Below, piece by piece: positions 11,793 through 22,752 of a stretch of 64,000 bases of DNA (within the stretch, counting starts at the first letter, position 1; each line of letters starts with the position of its first letter). Both the position numbers and the translations under genes were made by a program. The notes beneath the pieces were generated by a model, which saw only the letters and a list, made by a program, of their open reading frames with translations, had not been told where the DNA came from and searched no databases. Where the stretch lies: NCBI GenBank assembly GCA_003952965.2, contig CM025853.1:8528541-8592540 (forward strand), in the 5' to 3' direction. This DNA comes from Morella rubra. Lineage: Eukaryota; Streptophyta; Magnoliopsida; Fagales; Myricaceae.

Positions 11793-12436
11793 TTTCCGCA
11801 TATTCTCAATCCGGTGATGAGCATATCCTTCTGCGACTGCTCTTTGGTGCTTGATAAGCCAGAGTTGGTACCATTTGTTTTTGGAAAAATAAGTTAAAAG
11901 GGTCTCTGAAAAAAAAAAGAGAGGAAGAAGAAGTCAAAGCGTACGTCTCCGTTGTATCTCTAAGTACTACAAGACCTGTTGGATACAATTAATTGTTTGT
12001 TTTGCTTTTCTCTGGACCATTATTGGTTGTAATTGATAAAGTCGCGTCTAAGTGTGATATTGACTGATAGATGATATGAGCGTTAATATGAAATGGTTAT
12101 CTTTAATTACTTTCTTTGCCACATTGTTGGGTGGAGTAGACGTTGATCAACTTCTATAATAACAGAAACCCGAAGACGAACTTTTCTCCATAGAACTTTT
12201 GGTTAATTTTGATCAGGAGTGATCATTAAAAATGGCCTATGTATCGATCCCATATATAGCATGGGATTAGCTCCTATGATCTTTAGGGGCGTATTTTTTT
12301 CAAAATGAGGGAAAGAGTATGAGTTGCTTTTGTGAGGGAATGAGTATGAGTTGCTTTGATCATGGCTAGGGATCACGAAACTTTGAAGAAATTAGTAAAA
12401 ATAAATTCTACAATCTTCTTGTCCATAAATATTTGA
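11793..12436. other. Spacer after the repeat-built gene
   Basis: Probable 3' UTR and spacer inside the inverted-repeat loop. No gene is recognised. Two near-identical copies of TGAGGGAA-GAGTATGAGTTGCTTT lie in tandem near 12308-12357. Confidence 0.5.
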
Positions 12437-12888
12437 AGAGTGACGGCTAAAACAATATATCGTACTGAAGCCTACGTAATAAGATTTAAGAAAAGTATTC
12501 CTTAATAATCTAATTATACCTTAATTTGTACGTACTTGGAAAATCGTGTAGGGAAACTACAAAACCGAGAGACAAATTAATTCAAAACTAATTGGAATTG
12601 GGATAGATTATTATTCCATGTTTAATTACTTTCAGACATTAATTACGTGATCTCAGTTTAGTATGAGAGAAAATCATTTTCTTTTCCACATGGTTTCATG
12701 TACAAATAACATTTCCACACAAATGATTGTACTTTGATCTTATTATTATTATTATTATTATTTTAATGCCGGATTCATCATATATATATATGCACTTTCC
12801 GTGGAGTTTCACTCTTCTCTCTATCTCCAAAATATTGACTTTTATGCACCAATTCCTTCAGGAATAGTTTCTCTCCCTTCTTGTCCGT
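12437..12888 (-). repeat. Right arm of the 3.8-kb inverted repeat
   Basis: Imperfect reverse complement of 9113-9738. It lacks the MITE found in the left arm and instead carries an (ATT)n expansion (12740-12763). Together with the left arm it could fold into a long hairpin around a loop of about 2.7 kb containing the repeat-built gene. Confidence 0.8.
12740..12763. repeat. (ATT)n microsatellite
   Basis: About eight ATT units inside the right inverted-repeat arm. The left arm has no such run at the matching position (about 9240), so this is an arm-specific expansion. Confidence 0.9.
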
Positions 12889-13844
12889 ATTATCCAGAAA
12901 GTGGCTAAAAGTAGGGTTTATTAAGAATAAACTACTCCTCGTACTTTTTGTGTTTGATAGATAATCATCATGCATGTAATGGTAACTATACAAACTGAGA
13001 GGCGAATGATAAACTATCTCTTTATAGTATATATGATAAATTTCTTATTTCCCATGATGGTCTCATGTCCAAGTCCATGAAATCTCCATACAGCTGACAG
13101 CATTTTCTTATTAATTTTTGATTGCCCATTTATCATATATATATATATTGATAGACCCGGCCCATTCACCTCCGTAAGCTTTTCACTAAGAAGATTATAT
13201 ATATCATCTAAAGAGCCTATACAGATTTCAGAAGTCGATCGTGCGTAGCTTGTGGGTCTTCTCTAGACTTGGAATGTGTTTTTTTTTTTTTGTTTTGTTA
13301 GCCATTATTAAAGATGAAAAACCTCTAATTTCCGAAGATGAAAGTATCGGCCCTTGGGCGGTGAGACAATTTGTTTCGTTTAATCCATTGGAGAGATTGA
13401 TCAGAATTGGATTGAAAGAAGCTCCTGAAAGCAGACATCCACCCTTCCGCCTGCCAACCTACCGGAGTGGAACTGCTGAACACATCCTGGACCACAACAA
13501 GACAGTCACTCTCACATTGAACCTGGGGCAGCGGCTCCTGACCAAAGAGTCGGATTGCAGCTAGAGCTGCTTCCTGTCACTCGAACCCAACCAAGAGTCG
13601 GATTGCAGCTAGAGAAAAGAGGGTCTAAGAGGTCTTGAGGAGAAATACGCTCCGTCTACAACGTACAGAGAGGAGCCTTCATGATCGCGAATCACGACAG
13701 CCGAGAAGAAAATTTCGTTTTTTCTTATAAAAGCTTATATATAGTCCTCGAATGAAGAACCAGATAAACGAAGATAGGTTACACCCTCTCCAAAATGTAA
13801 ACCAAAAGCACGGTTTAATTAAGATCGACTTAAACAAATCTTAC
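12889..13844. other. Non-genic stretch with an unassigned open frame
   Basis: An open frame at 13241-13564 (+) reads ...EKPLISEDESIGPWAVRQF... and ...YRSGTAEHILDHNKTVTLTL..., which looks protein-like but has no family I can name. The last 22 bases of that frame (AAGAGTCGGATTGCAGCTAG, 13543-13564) recur at 13591-13612. Possibly another captured gene fragment next to the IST1-like exon. Confidence 0.4.
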
Positions 13845-14033
13845 ACGAAGGAGAGCACATTCATGGTGACCAAGCTCAAGGAGCTGAACGACGTCAGACC
13901 TGGCAACGGAACACCGGGCTAGGCGCTGGTTCTTGAGGACAGCGAGGCGAGAGATAGAAAGATTGACAAGAGGATTGAATTTGGAGGCCTTGAAGGCACT
14001 TCTACCAAAGAAAGCATAAAGCTTCTTTCCCAT
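13845..14033 (-). pseudogene. Isolated first coding exon of an IST1-like (ESCRT-III regulator) gene
   Basis: The minus strand encodes 63 residues beginning MGKKLYAFFGRSAFKASKF and ending LLELGHHECALLR, directly followed by a consensus splice donor GTAAGA at 13844. This is the conserved N-terminus of plant IST1-like proteins (Regulator of Vps4 Activity in the MVB pathway domain), which bind CHMP1/Vps4 in multivesicular-body sorting. The next conserved block is not found downstream (13844 to about 12900), so only exon 1 is present. Because the donor is kept, the copy arose from DNA rather than from spliced RNA, for example by capture in a Helitron or Pack-type element. Probably non-functional. 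Confidence 0.7.
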
Positions 14034-14404
14034 GCCTGCTCTACACCGGAGTTCGATCACAACAGCGCAACTCAACGAGGCAAAGACTAAAGAGAAAGCA
14101 CTGTTGTCAGGCAGGCACAAGGTACTAACAACACTGTTGTCTGAGCTTTGAAAGTGAGCACAGAAGACAAACGAGAATTGGCTCGTTTGCCCTTTATGAG
14201 ATGATGAGGGGAAGACAAATTTTGTGCGGACTGGTTCGTAATTTTCTATGTGCTAATAACTTTATTAAGGCTTTTCCTTACGGCGAAGACTTACCTTAGG
14301 GAGGAGTTAAATGGGGACACGGAGAAGGTCTTAAAACCAACGCGGTTAGTGGCCCCCCTGAATCTCCGGTCGCACGCGTTTGCTCATTCGCTAAAAAGTT
14401 TCTA

Positions 14405-14829
14405 CTAAAGTGGTGGACCGAAAGTTTCATAGTAGATTCCTTGTTTCAAGTGAGAAGATCTCACGACACTAAAGGGGTCAGGATACACCTTGTTATGGAC
14501 TACCTCATTTCTCAAATGCCAAACAGAATCCAAAAGAGTGGCTGCACTCAGTATAAAATTTCTCTGTGAAGCCTTGTCAATCCCGAAATGCCGACTTGGA
14601 TGAATCACTTGCTTAAGAAAATTAGCGATGGTAATGGGAGGTAAATAGTTAATATGAATAGGCCAAGGAACCACCAGTATTGTTTCGGAAACGGGAAGGT
14701 CCTACAACGTACAAGGAGGACACTACCTCCACGAAAGACAATTTCAGTGAAAAATTTAAGGTTAAACCAGTTATGAGAGACATACGGAAAAGTATTTTCA
14801 AAATCTAGATTATTTACCCAATCGTACAA
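14405..14829 (-). pseudogene. LINE (L1-type) C-terminal remnant
   Basis: Overlapping minus-strand frames contain the pattern SVWHLRNEVVHNK..., typical of the region after the reverse transcriptase in plant L1-type LINE proteins (putative ribonuclease H-like tail). Only this short piece remains, split over two frames, with no reverse-transcriptase core nearby. It is a truncated, decayed LINE fragment. Confidence 0.5.
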
Positions 14830-16155
14830 ACCAAACCCCGATAATCTGATGAATCCTTAGAGCATTTCTTCTGTCCCTGTTATATTAGCCTTATAGGCTT
14901 TCCTCGACAGAACCCAAGGCAAAAGCTATTGAATCAAGTCTGGAGTACAAGTTTCAGCTACTTTTATCACATCACAGAAACCTAAAGGTACAACTCATCA
15001 AGACAACAGGATACAAGAGGAACACCACTCTTTTTTTCCATTTGTTGCGAATATAAAATGAACATAATTGTTAGAACACTAAAAATAGCACTATACATTG
15101 ACAACTTGGAAGGAACTGTGAACCTTACTGGAACCAGGCCAAAATTAAGTTCGCCAGATGAAAAGCAGACTTGCACTAAAACAGACCTGGTAAAACCTGC
15201 AACCAAGCTCAGGTAGAGCTAAAACCAGCATCGCAAGAAGGATGATTATGGTGAAAGATCAGGATAACAGTGACCATAAGCGCCCAATTTGGTGCAAAGG
15301 ATGGAGTATTGCAACTGACAATACTGCACACACAAGATATTCAGGCGTAGCTCCAATCCTTTGGAGCAACCGAACAACTCTCTGGGTCCAAAATTTCGAT
15401 TCAGAAAGAAATGTCACTAAATACAAGGTTCCCGCCAGATGCCCATGAGAAATAGAGAAGAATCGACCAAGTTGTGGTGCAAGCCATCCAAACCTAATCT
15501 CCTGCTGGTGAAAATAATTGGAGAGAAATAAATAAGATAATAAGAAGACTGCTTTAGTTCATATCAGCGTCCAACAAAAAGCTTATGCTTGTAGCCGACA
15601 AGATTGTCCCATTATTGATACAAAAGGCCAGAGGTCAGAAAAACAAGCACAACAATGATAAGCCGGTCCTGTAAATACTAAAGCTGCGTCCATAAGGGTA
15701 GATATTCAGTGGTAAATTTTTTTCCCTGGACATCGAATCAAGAAAATATATAGGTAAAATGAAGAACATTGGATTTATTTCATACATGCCCCACAAGACT
15801 TCCCTATGTTACACCTGCATTCCAGGCATGATTTATTTGAGACACTATTGATAACAATCAAAAATTCATAGAAACAATAAAAGCAACTGTTTTTCCCTTG
15901 GATTAGACTCACAGAATTTCATTTCTTCCAACTTGATTTATGGATACAACAAAGAAACAAATATACCCCACACTGGAATAGCAAAGGAAAACATCTAAAG
16001 ATAGATATACACACACACCAAACACTAGCAATGAGAAATTGAAAATCAAATTCAACCATGAAGGACATCAGATAACACGAAGGTAATCATTACCTGGATT
16101 TGACAAAGGCACAATAGAGCAGCCAACCAGTCACTTCCCAAACAGAGTGAATATG
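14830..16155. other. Intergenic DNA 3' of the CRM gene
   Basis: Contains the 3' UTR of the minus-strand CRM gene in its right part. A short plus-strand frame at 15242-15448 has no recognisable domain. No transposon ends are seen. Confidence 0.5.
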
Positions 16156-19100
16156 TCAACCATTCTTCGTCAAAGGATGATGGTCGCTTCCAATGCTTGA
16201 TGTATCATAATCTTCCTCCTCTTCCCACTCACTGTCTTCTTCGTCATCTTCACCACCAGAACTTATACATGAAGCTTCATCCTCACCCTGCAGAAGCGAA
16301 CAAGTGTAGAATTCAAACTTTGCTCAGGAAATATATCTTCCCCCGTAAGGCAAGCTGCAGATTCCAACTCCAAAACTCTCTCACATAAGACTTGCTCACC
16401 ATTGTTTCCAAACAAGCAGGTAGCGAAAAGGAAAACTATCTTACTTGGGTGATCTCTGAGATATTATCAATCTCGTCAGGATCCTGTGAGCTCCAGCCAT
16501 TCACATTGTCGGCATCTTGAGAAACACCCTGTGAATAAACAAGGAGTTCAGTTGGCCTAAGTCCTCACAAACATGGCTAGGGGGCCACAGGGTGAAAGAA
16601 AGCCGATAGAACAGAGATATTAAAGATAGCCCAGTCAAAGTATTTTCATATTTAAACTTATAGAATCAGGATATATATCCCAGAACAATCCACATTTACT
16701 AAATTCTTATATTACTCATTTCTATGAGTGCTACGGATTCTACCTGGTAATATACCTAACCAGGTCCCCCTTCGCATGTTGGCTTAAATTACTTATAAAA
16801 ATAGTTAAGTCCAAGGTTTCAAAGGTTGATATCAGATCAACGAGAGAAAATGAATGCCAAACCCATCCACAGCTTTTGACATTGATCTAGCAGGGCAGAG
16901 ATCTGGAACTAGCAATAAACCAGCACAAGGAACACATGAATAGTGCAGGAATCTAGGTGCAGCCATCCAAATATGTTGACATTAAGAACTCATAGAGACC
17001 GGTTTTGAGGGAACTTATGGCTATTGTTTGTTTATGTTTTTGAAAAAAAATTTTGTAATGATTAAGAAAATTTTGTGAGAGCGGTGGGGGGCCCATAGAA
17101 AATCCATACATGATTTAAAGTATGTTTGGAAAGAAATTTTTGTGAGGAGTTTATATGAATTTCTGTAAAAGTTATTTTGGTTTTTGTGTTTTTTTCTTTA
17201 CAGAAATTGAGGCCAATGATTAGATAGAAATTTTTATTGAAGATTGAAAATGTTTTCAGTGTGTAAAAATCATATATGGATTTAAAAACAGTTTTGAAAT
17301 AAAAAATTGTTTTCAAAACCATTGAACAAACATAGCTATTTTTCATGTTTTAGATTGCTCAAGGACTTTCCAGCAAGTTCTGTGTTAGTATTAATAGCAA
17401 TTATCAGTCCACATATTAACTAGCCCCAGTGAACATGCCAATGGAACTTTGTTTATTCAAAAAAAATACTTAAGTATGAGAGGTTTATAAGAAGATGTTT
17501 TAAAAGGTTAAAAGGCAAAACATTATCAATAGATCATTAAACCCTAAAATGGACTTCAAAACAAATTTTGACACCGCAGTCAAATGAGTATTTAACAGTT
17601 AATATTTTGACTCCATTTGCAATCTCTTTGACAAGAACAGGCATAGATATCTTATATGTACTGATGTACCCAGACAATTCAAAATCAGATCTTACTTAGC
17701 ATGATAATACAGGTAGATAGGTCCAAATAAAGGATAGCTGACTTCAGTAACCGCATTAGGAGTTCAAGAATTGGAAAAACCCAAGTTTCACGAATTCAGG
17801 CCATATCTAGGAATGCTTGAGCAACTACAAATAGAGTTTCAAGTTTTATGCTAAGAGAGAGGAGTGAAATAGAAAAAGAAAAGGGCGCAGGGCCCCCCAG
17901 GGAGCTGGGAGGGGGCGTTTATTTAGAAATGCACTTACAAGTTCTTTTTTCATTTGCTCTATGGTTCTCTCCAATTCAGAAATGTGCTGACTAAGAGCCT
18001 GCACAGTTATAACATATAGTGAGACATAATGGGCAAATATTATTATCAGAAGATGAAAACAACGTTTTAAATTCTTGTAACAAAATGCACACAAAAGAGA
18101 GGAACCTCATGACGTTGCATGGCCACTGAACGCTTCAGTGCCTTTGCCTTTGTTAATAGGTTTCTTGGCCTTATGCTAATGGGGCGCCGATAATTCTTTC
18201 CACGATAGTAGATAAGAGCATAACCCTTGGGGACTCTCTCTATGGCCACAAGTATTCCACCACTCTCATATTCCAATAACCTAGCTGTATCTTCGACAAA
18301 AGCAAGGGTCTTTTGTTTGGATATTAGTTTCACAAGTTCTCTATGCTTCCAATGTAAATGCATATTCTCTATGACACCATCGAAAACGCCACGAATGCCT
18401 GATCCATATCATTCAGACCATTAGCAACTGCACTCAGGATGCAAAAATCAGTGAATGAACTGATAATTACTTACCAAGAGGCAAGTAGGCCTTCATTCTT
18501 AAACCAACCCTGCGAAACATAACCCGTTCCTCATCAGTGATTGTTTCCTGGTCATGATCAGGACCAGCAGGAATCATTGATGCTTCGATTTTAGCTAACA
18601 GTCTTTCTGCTCTAAGCTTTTTCGCTTGGGCCTGTTAATGCAACCAGGAACCAAAATCAAACAATAATAGCCAGAAAAAAATCAAAGAAGCATGGCAAAT
18701 GGAACTTATCCCTGGAGCTATTACCAAAATGATAAAAGACATTTTAGATTCAGAAAATCCTGATTTGGGCAACTAAAATATACCAATTTTTATTTGCACG
18801 TGAGAGACTTTAAAACGACAAAAGACAAGGGAATAAAGTCAACTTCAAAAGTGACACTGGAATGGAGGGGGCCATAGGGACACTACTCCAATTGCTAACA
18901 AACCAAAGTTTAAGTTGACATTCTACAAAGCCTACTTGTGTTATCCAAGTTTCATTCCGTTAGGGAAGTAAGTTCAGGTCAGGATTATGCAAATACTCTT
19001 TACGCATTTTATTTTCAGAGGGACAGTGAAAGAGAGGTCACACTCACAACTACTAATTTATGTTCAATTCGTTTCACAAGTCTAGCTCTCTTTGCTTTTG

Positions 19101-21836
19101 AAGCTTCTTCAACCATCTTCTCACGTTCTTCAGCAGATATCTCTCTTCCCCATCGCGCTTGAGCCTCGTAAAACTCGGCCAAGGTACCTGCAAGTGCCTG
19201 CCCTTCATCTTCACCTGCTTGAGATAAATCCACTGCTCCAAACTGCACTTTCTCTTCCACCTTTTCACATGCCTGAGCTACTTTCACTGCTCCACTCTGC
19301 ACTTCCTCTTCAGCATCTGGACTCTGTTTTGCCAATTCCTGTTTTTCAGCAGAAGCAGTGGTGACACTTGTTAGAAGTGCCTCTCTTTCAACTTCACCTG
19401 ATTGAGCTACATCCACCGCTGCACACCGCACTCTCTCTTCCACATCTTGTATCTGTTTTGCCACTTCCTGTCTTTCGGCCAAAGCAGCAGCTACACTTGT
19501 TGGGAGAAAGTCCTTTCCACGGTATATGACAATGTAATATTTGTTTCTAAGCAGTAAGACACCTCCTGTTAAGTTCTGCAAGACAGATGAAAAAACCAGT
19601 ATTGTTCTTTGTTATTGGAGAAAAAGAAGTTATTAATGCCCTGAACAGGATCCCATGAAACATACCTTTATCTCCTCAGCCATTAGTTTGTTGTTTGTAT
19701 TCTGAATACCTCGTTTAACAGCAAGCTTCACTACTAAGCTTTTCTCCCAAAGCTTAATAATAGCAGATGCCAACCCCTGATGGTTTCTATTTCTCCCTTT
19801 ATAGTTCAGGGAAAAAATTTAATGCAAGATACTGACGGATTAAACTAAATATTACTCATAGAAAGAGAACAATACCTAGGGCAAAATGACAAGGAAGTGA
19901 TTTAGCAAGTTTCCTTAAATTAGTCACCTCAGCATTGGTCAGTCGTGATCGCATTCCAGTAGGAAGGAGCCTGAAAGGCGTTTTGTAACCAGGAACCTTT
20001 TCAGGAAGTAAATCCGCATCAACTGGAAGTACTCCTGTACCCCACCACTCAACAAAACGAGGACCTAAACCCTCTAGTAGGCTGTTGTACTCAACTTCCT
20101 CCTCTGTCATGCTCCCAGGGGGGTCTGGATTTCTTAAGGCTGGCCCTTTCTTTCCCAGACTTGATGTTGGACTATTGCCACTTCTCACTACGGAACTGTC
20201 AGCAGAAGAGACATCTGGAACAAAAAGACCATCGCCTTCCCTATCTACAGGTAGTGATCTAGGAGGCCCTTCATAATTACTCCCCCGATACACCACCATG
20301 ACACTTCCTGACCTCCATAGAACTAACCCTCCTGTCCGTCTCTGACCATGACTAGAAGCAATCAGTTTACATACCTAATTATTTTGAATTACGATTACAC
20401 ACATTTTATGTAAATGAAATAACAGCATTATCCTGAAAGCTCCAAGATGTTGTAACATGAGATGACTAAAAGTGGTATAACAAACACTAACAATGCACGA
20501 CCCTAAACCACCGAGCTAACGGTCAAGGCACTCGAGGACATTAGATATTGACGTTTTCAGAAAAAGTTTATTGAAAGGATTACTCATTTTAACAGAGATG
20601 TTTTCATCCGCAATGTGCCTGGAGTCACAATGAAAAATTGGAAATAACTATTTATCCAATGTCGCCAACAAATTTTGTAGTATATTAAGAATTCATTGAA
20701 TATTCCTCAATTTCTTAATCTATCAAACTAGAGCTAGTTACTAAATATTTAGTGTCTTCTTTTTGCCTGGAGCAACAACCCACAGTAAATAGATATCCGA
20801 ATTTCGTTTAACATGAAAATAACAATAATAATAATATCAACATTAAACGCAGCATTAGAATAAATAATAGTTATAATGAACACGACTAACTATTAATAGT
20901 AATCAGTACGTCGATGGATTTATCACAGACTGCAGTCCAGAACCAAAAACCTTCAAACCAAGAAATACCAACCTCGACAATTTCATGCGCAGTCTTCATA
21001 TCGTGGGCGAGCACCTCATGAAACTTAAGCCTCACAAGCTCCTCCTTTCTCCACTTGCCATGAATTTTCTCCAACACCTCCTTCGTCAGCCCTGCCTTTG
21101 GGATACTTATTCTCTCTCTGATACGCATACCGATACCCCTCAACCTTCTCAGCTCCTCGTCCTCAATCGTCAACTCCGCCAATGACGGGGCCTTCACCAC
21201 CACTCTCTTCTCTCTCCTCCTCACACCCTCTTCAACCTTCTCCTCATCCCTCTCCCACGGCAATACAGTGTCGTCTCTACCGCTCTCACTCTCCGCCAAC
21301 ATAAAATCCGGCCGAACCCACTCCCTACGCAACAAATCCCCCAATCTCTCTTCGCCAGTGACTGGCATTGCATCGCCACCGTCCATCTCCTCCAATTCAT
21401 CCTCGTCCCCATCCGATCCTAACCCTAGATTTCGTAACCGGAGCACGATTCTCTCGATTGCGCTCTGTCCTTTATCTCTATCGAAATACCGAGACTCCGC
21501 ACGGTCATCGTCATTCGATGAGGCGACGTTTTTGCTGTTGGCTTTGCGGTTGTCATGATGAGACTCGATCCGAGGGCTGGGAGAGGGCCACTTATTGAGC
21601 CATGGAGCGGAGTTGGCCCTCGGTTTCGGGGTCGGGGAGGGCTTTGGTTTCGTGTCACCGCCGTGTTCGGTGGTGCTAGTGGACGTTCGAAGTGAGGAGA
21701 AGGGCTTGAGGATGTGAAATGAAAGATTTGGAGCTGCGGAGAAGAGGAGGTTCAGGGAGTGAGTGTGGGAGTGGGACGTCAGAGGGAGTGAGCTCCTCAG
21801 TGGCAGCTCTGATATCTTCGCTGTTGTGAAGGCCAT
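16156..21836 (-). CDS. EMB1865: Chloroplast CRM-domain group II intron splicing factor (EMB1865/CFM type)
   Basis: Nine exons read on the minus strand: 21836-20973, 20341-19876, 19796-19666, 19575-19054, 18631-18475, 18398-18106, 17998-17939, 16528-16445, 16287-16156. All junctions are GT-AG and phases agree, giving 902 residues. Residues 1-60 are Ser/Thr/Leu-rich, as in a plastid transit peptide. Three CRM (YhbY-like) RNA-binding domains follow: about 219-315, 421-512 and 692-796. Each ends in the domain's signature ([30 protein letters not shown]). A short coiled coil ([20 protein letters not shown]) and a very acidic tail ([16 protein letters not shown]) close the protein. CRM proteins of this class promote splicing of chloroplast group II introns with CAF cofactors; At3g18390 loss is embryo-lethal. 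The 100-residue linker between CRM2 and CRM3 has tandem Glu/Ala-rich repeats. The frame is fully intact. Assignment to EMB1865 rather than CFM3 rests mainly on neighbouring genes. Confidence 0.92.
17019..17340. mobile_element. MITE-like foldback in a CRM-gene intron
   Basis: The left end reads GGCTATTGTTTGTTTATG and the right end, reversed, AGCTATGTTTGTTCAATGG, followed on both sides by runs of TTTTGAAAA. About 320 bp, A/T-rich, no coding capacity, in the intron between exons 7 and 8. The target duplication is not clear. Confidence 0.55.
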
Positions 21837-22615
21837 TTCTTTCTTTGGTTTGTCTCACCGGATTATGCTGGGTGATGGCGGTCTCCCAGTCCTGATATCA
21901 TTGTTTGGATGCCTAGAAACTTGAGAGGCTACGAAAAGAACAGCCTGCTGAGACGAAGTATAGACTCCAGTGCAGTGGAGGATGGATAAGGTTTTCTCGG
22001 GAAATTGGGATATTATTCCGACAGGTTTGCTTATATACAGGTGGAAATTATCGCGGATAAGTTGGTTTTGTTGGATGGGTCTCTCCGCCGTTTCGCAGTA
22101 TATTTTTTTTTTTTTTGCTAAATATTTCCTTAGTTCTTGTAATTTACACTTTTTCAAATTTATTCTTAAGCTAATATATTAATTTTTAGTGTAGAAACTC
22201 GTTAGTCTTTCCATCGAGTTTACTGACTGGAGTGATGATGTTGTTAACGATAATAAAAAATATACAACAAATACTAAAAAAAATAGAACAAAAAATCTAC
22301 AAAAAGGTAGACGCTCTGCTCCTTGCAAAAAATATAAAAATGCTAACTGAAAATTACAAAATAGGAGGAAAAATTAAAAAAAAAAAAACATAAATATATT
22401 AGAAAATAGTTACGAAGGAAGAAGTATAATTAAAATAAATCCTAAATAATTTTAAGTACAAGCTAAAAAATAGGAGATAATACCGATACCGACGTCAACT
22501 TTTGGGTAGTGACATATTGCACCCCAAAACTACATTGATCCGGAACCTAAATCTACTTTAGATTTTTTGCACTCCTTACCATGGAGCTTAACAGTGGACG
22601 TACTTGACTGCCCGT
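21837..22615. other. 5' flank of the CRM gene
   Basis: Holds the promoter and 5' UTR of the minus-strand CRM gene. The first 200 bp (21837-22041) are the source of the patchwork copy at 22616-22752. From 22240 on it is A-rich low-complexity DNA. No gene. Confidence 0.5.
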
Positions 22616-22752
22616 CACTCCTCAGTGGCAGCTCTGATATCTAAGGCCATTATTAATAGTCCTGATATCATTGCCTAGAAACTTGAGAGGCTATGCTTAT
22701 AGACTCCAGTGCACTCGGGAAATTGGGATATTAACAGGTTTGCTTATATACA
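22616..22752. repeat. Patchwork copy of the CRM gene's 5' end
   Basis: This 137-bp stretch repeats short exact blocks of 21795-22041 in the same order: CTCCTCAGTGGCAGCTCTGA, AAGGCCAT, AGTCCTGATATCATTG, CCTAGAAACTTGAGAGGCTA, TATAGACTCCAGTGCA, CTCGGGAAATTGGGATATTA, ACAGGTTTGCTTATATACA. The intervening pieces are absent. The parent covers the start codon region and 5' flank of the CRM gene, so this is a partial, internally reduced duplicate lying 0.8 kb upstream. Confidence 0.85.

Noticed and set aside
15242-15448. 68-codon plus-strand frame
   Set aside because: No domain; lies in probable 3' flank of the CRM gene.
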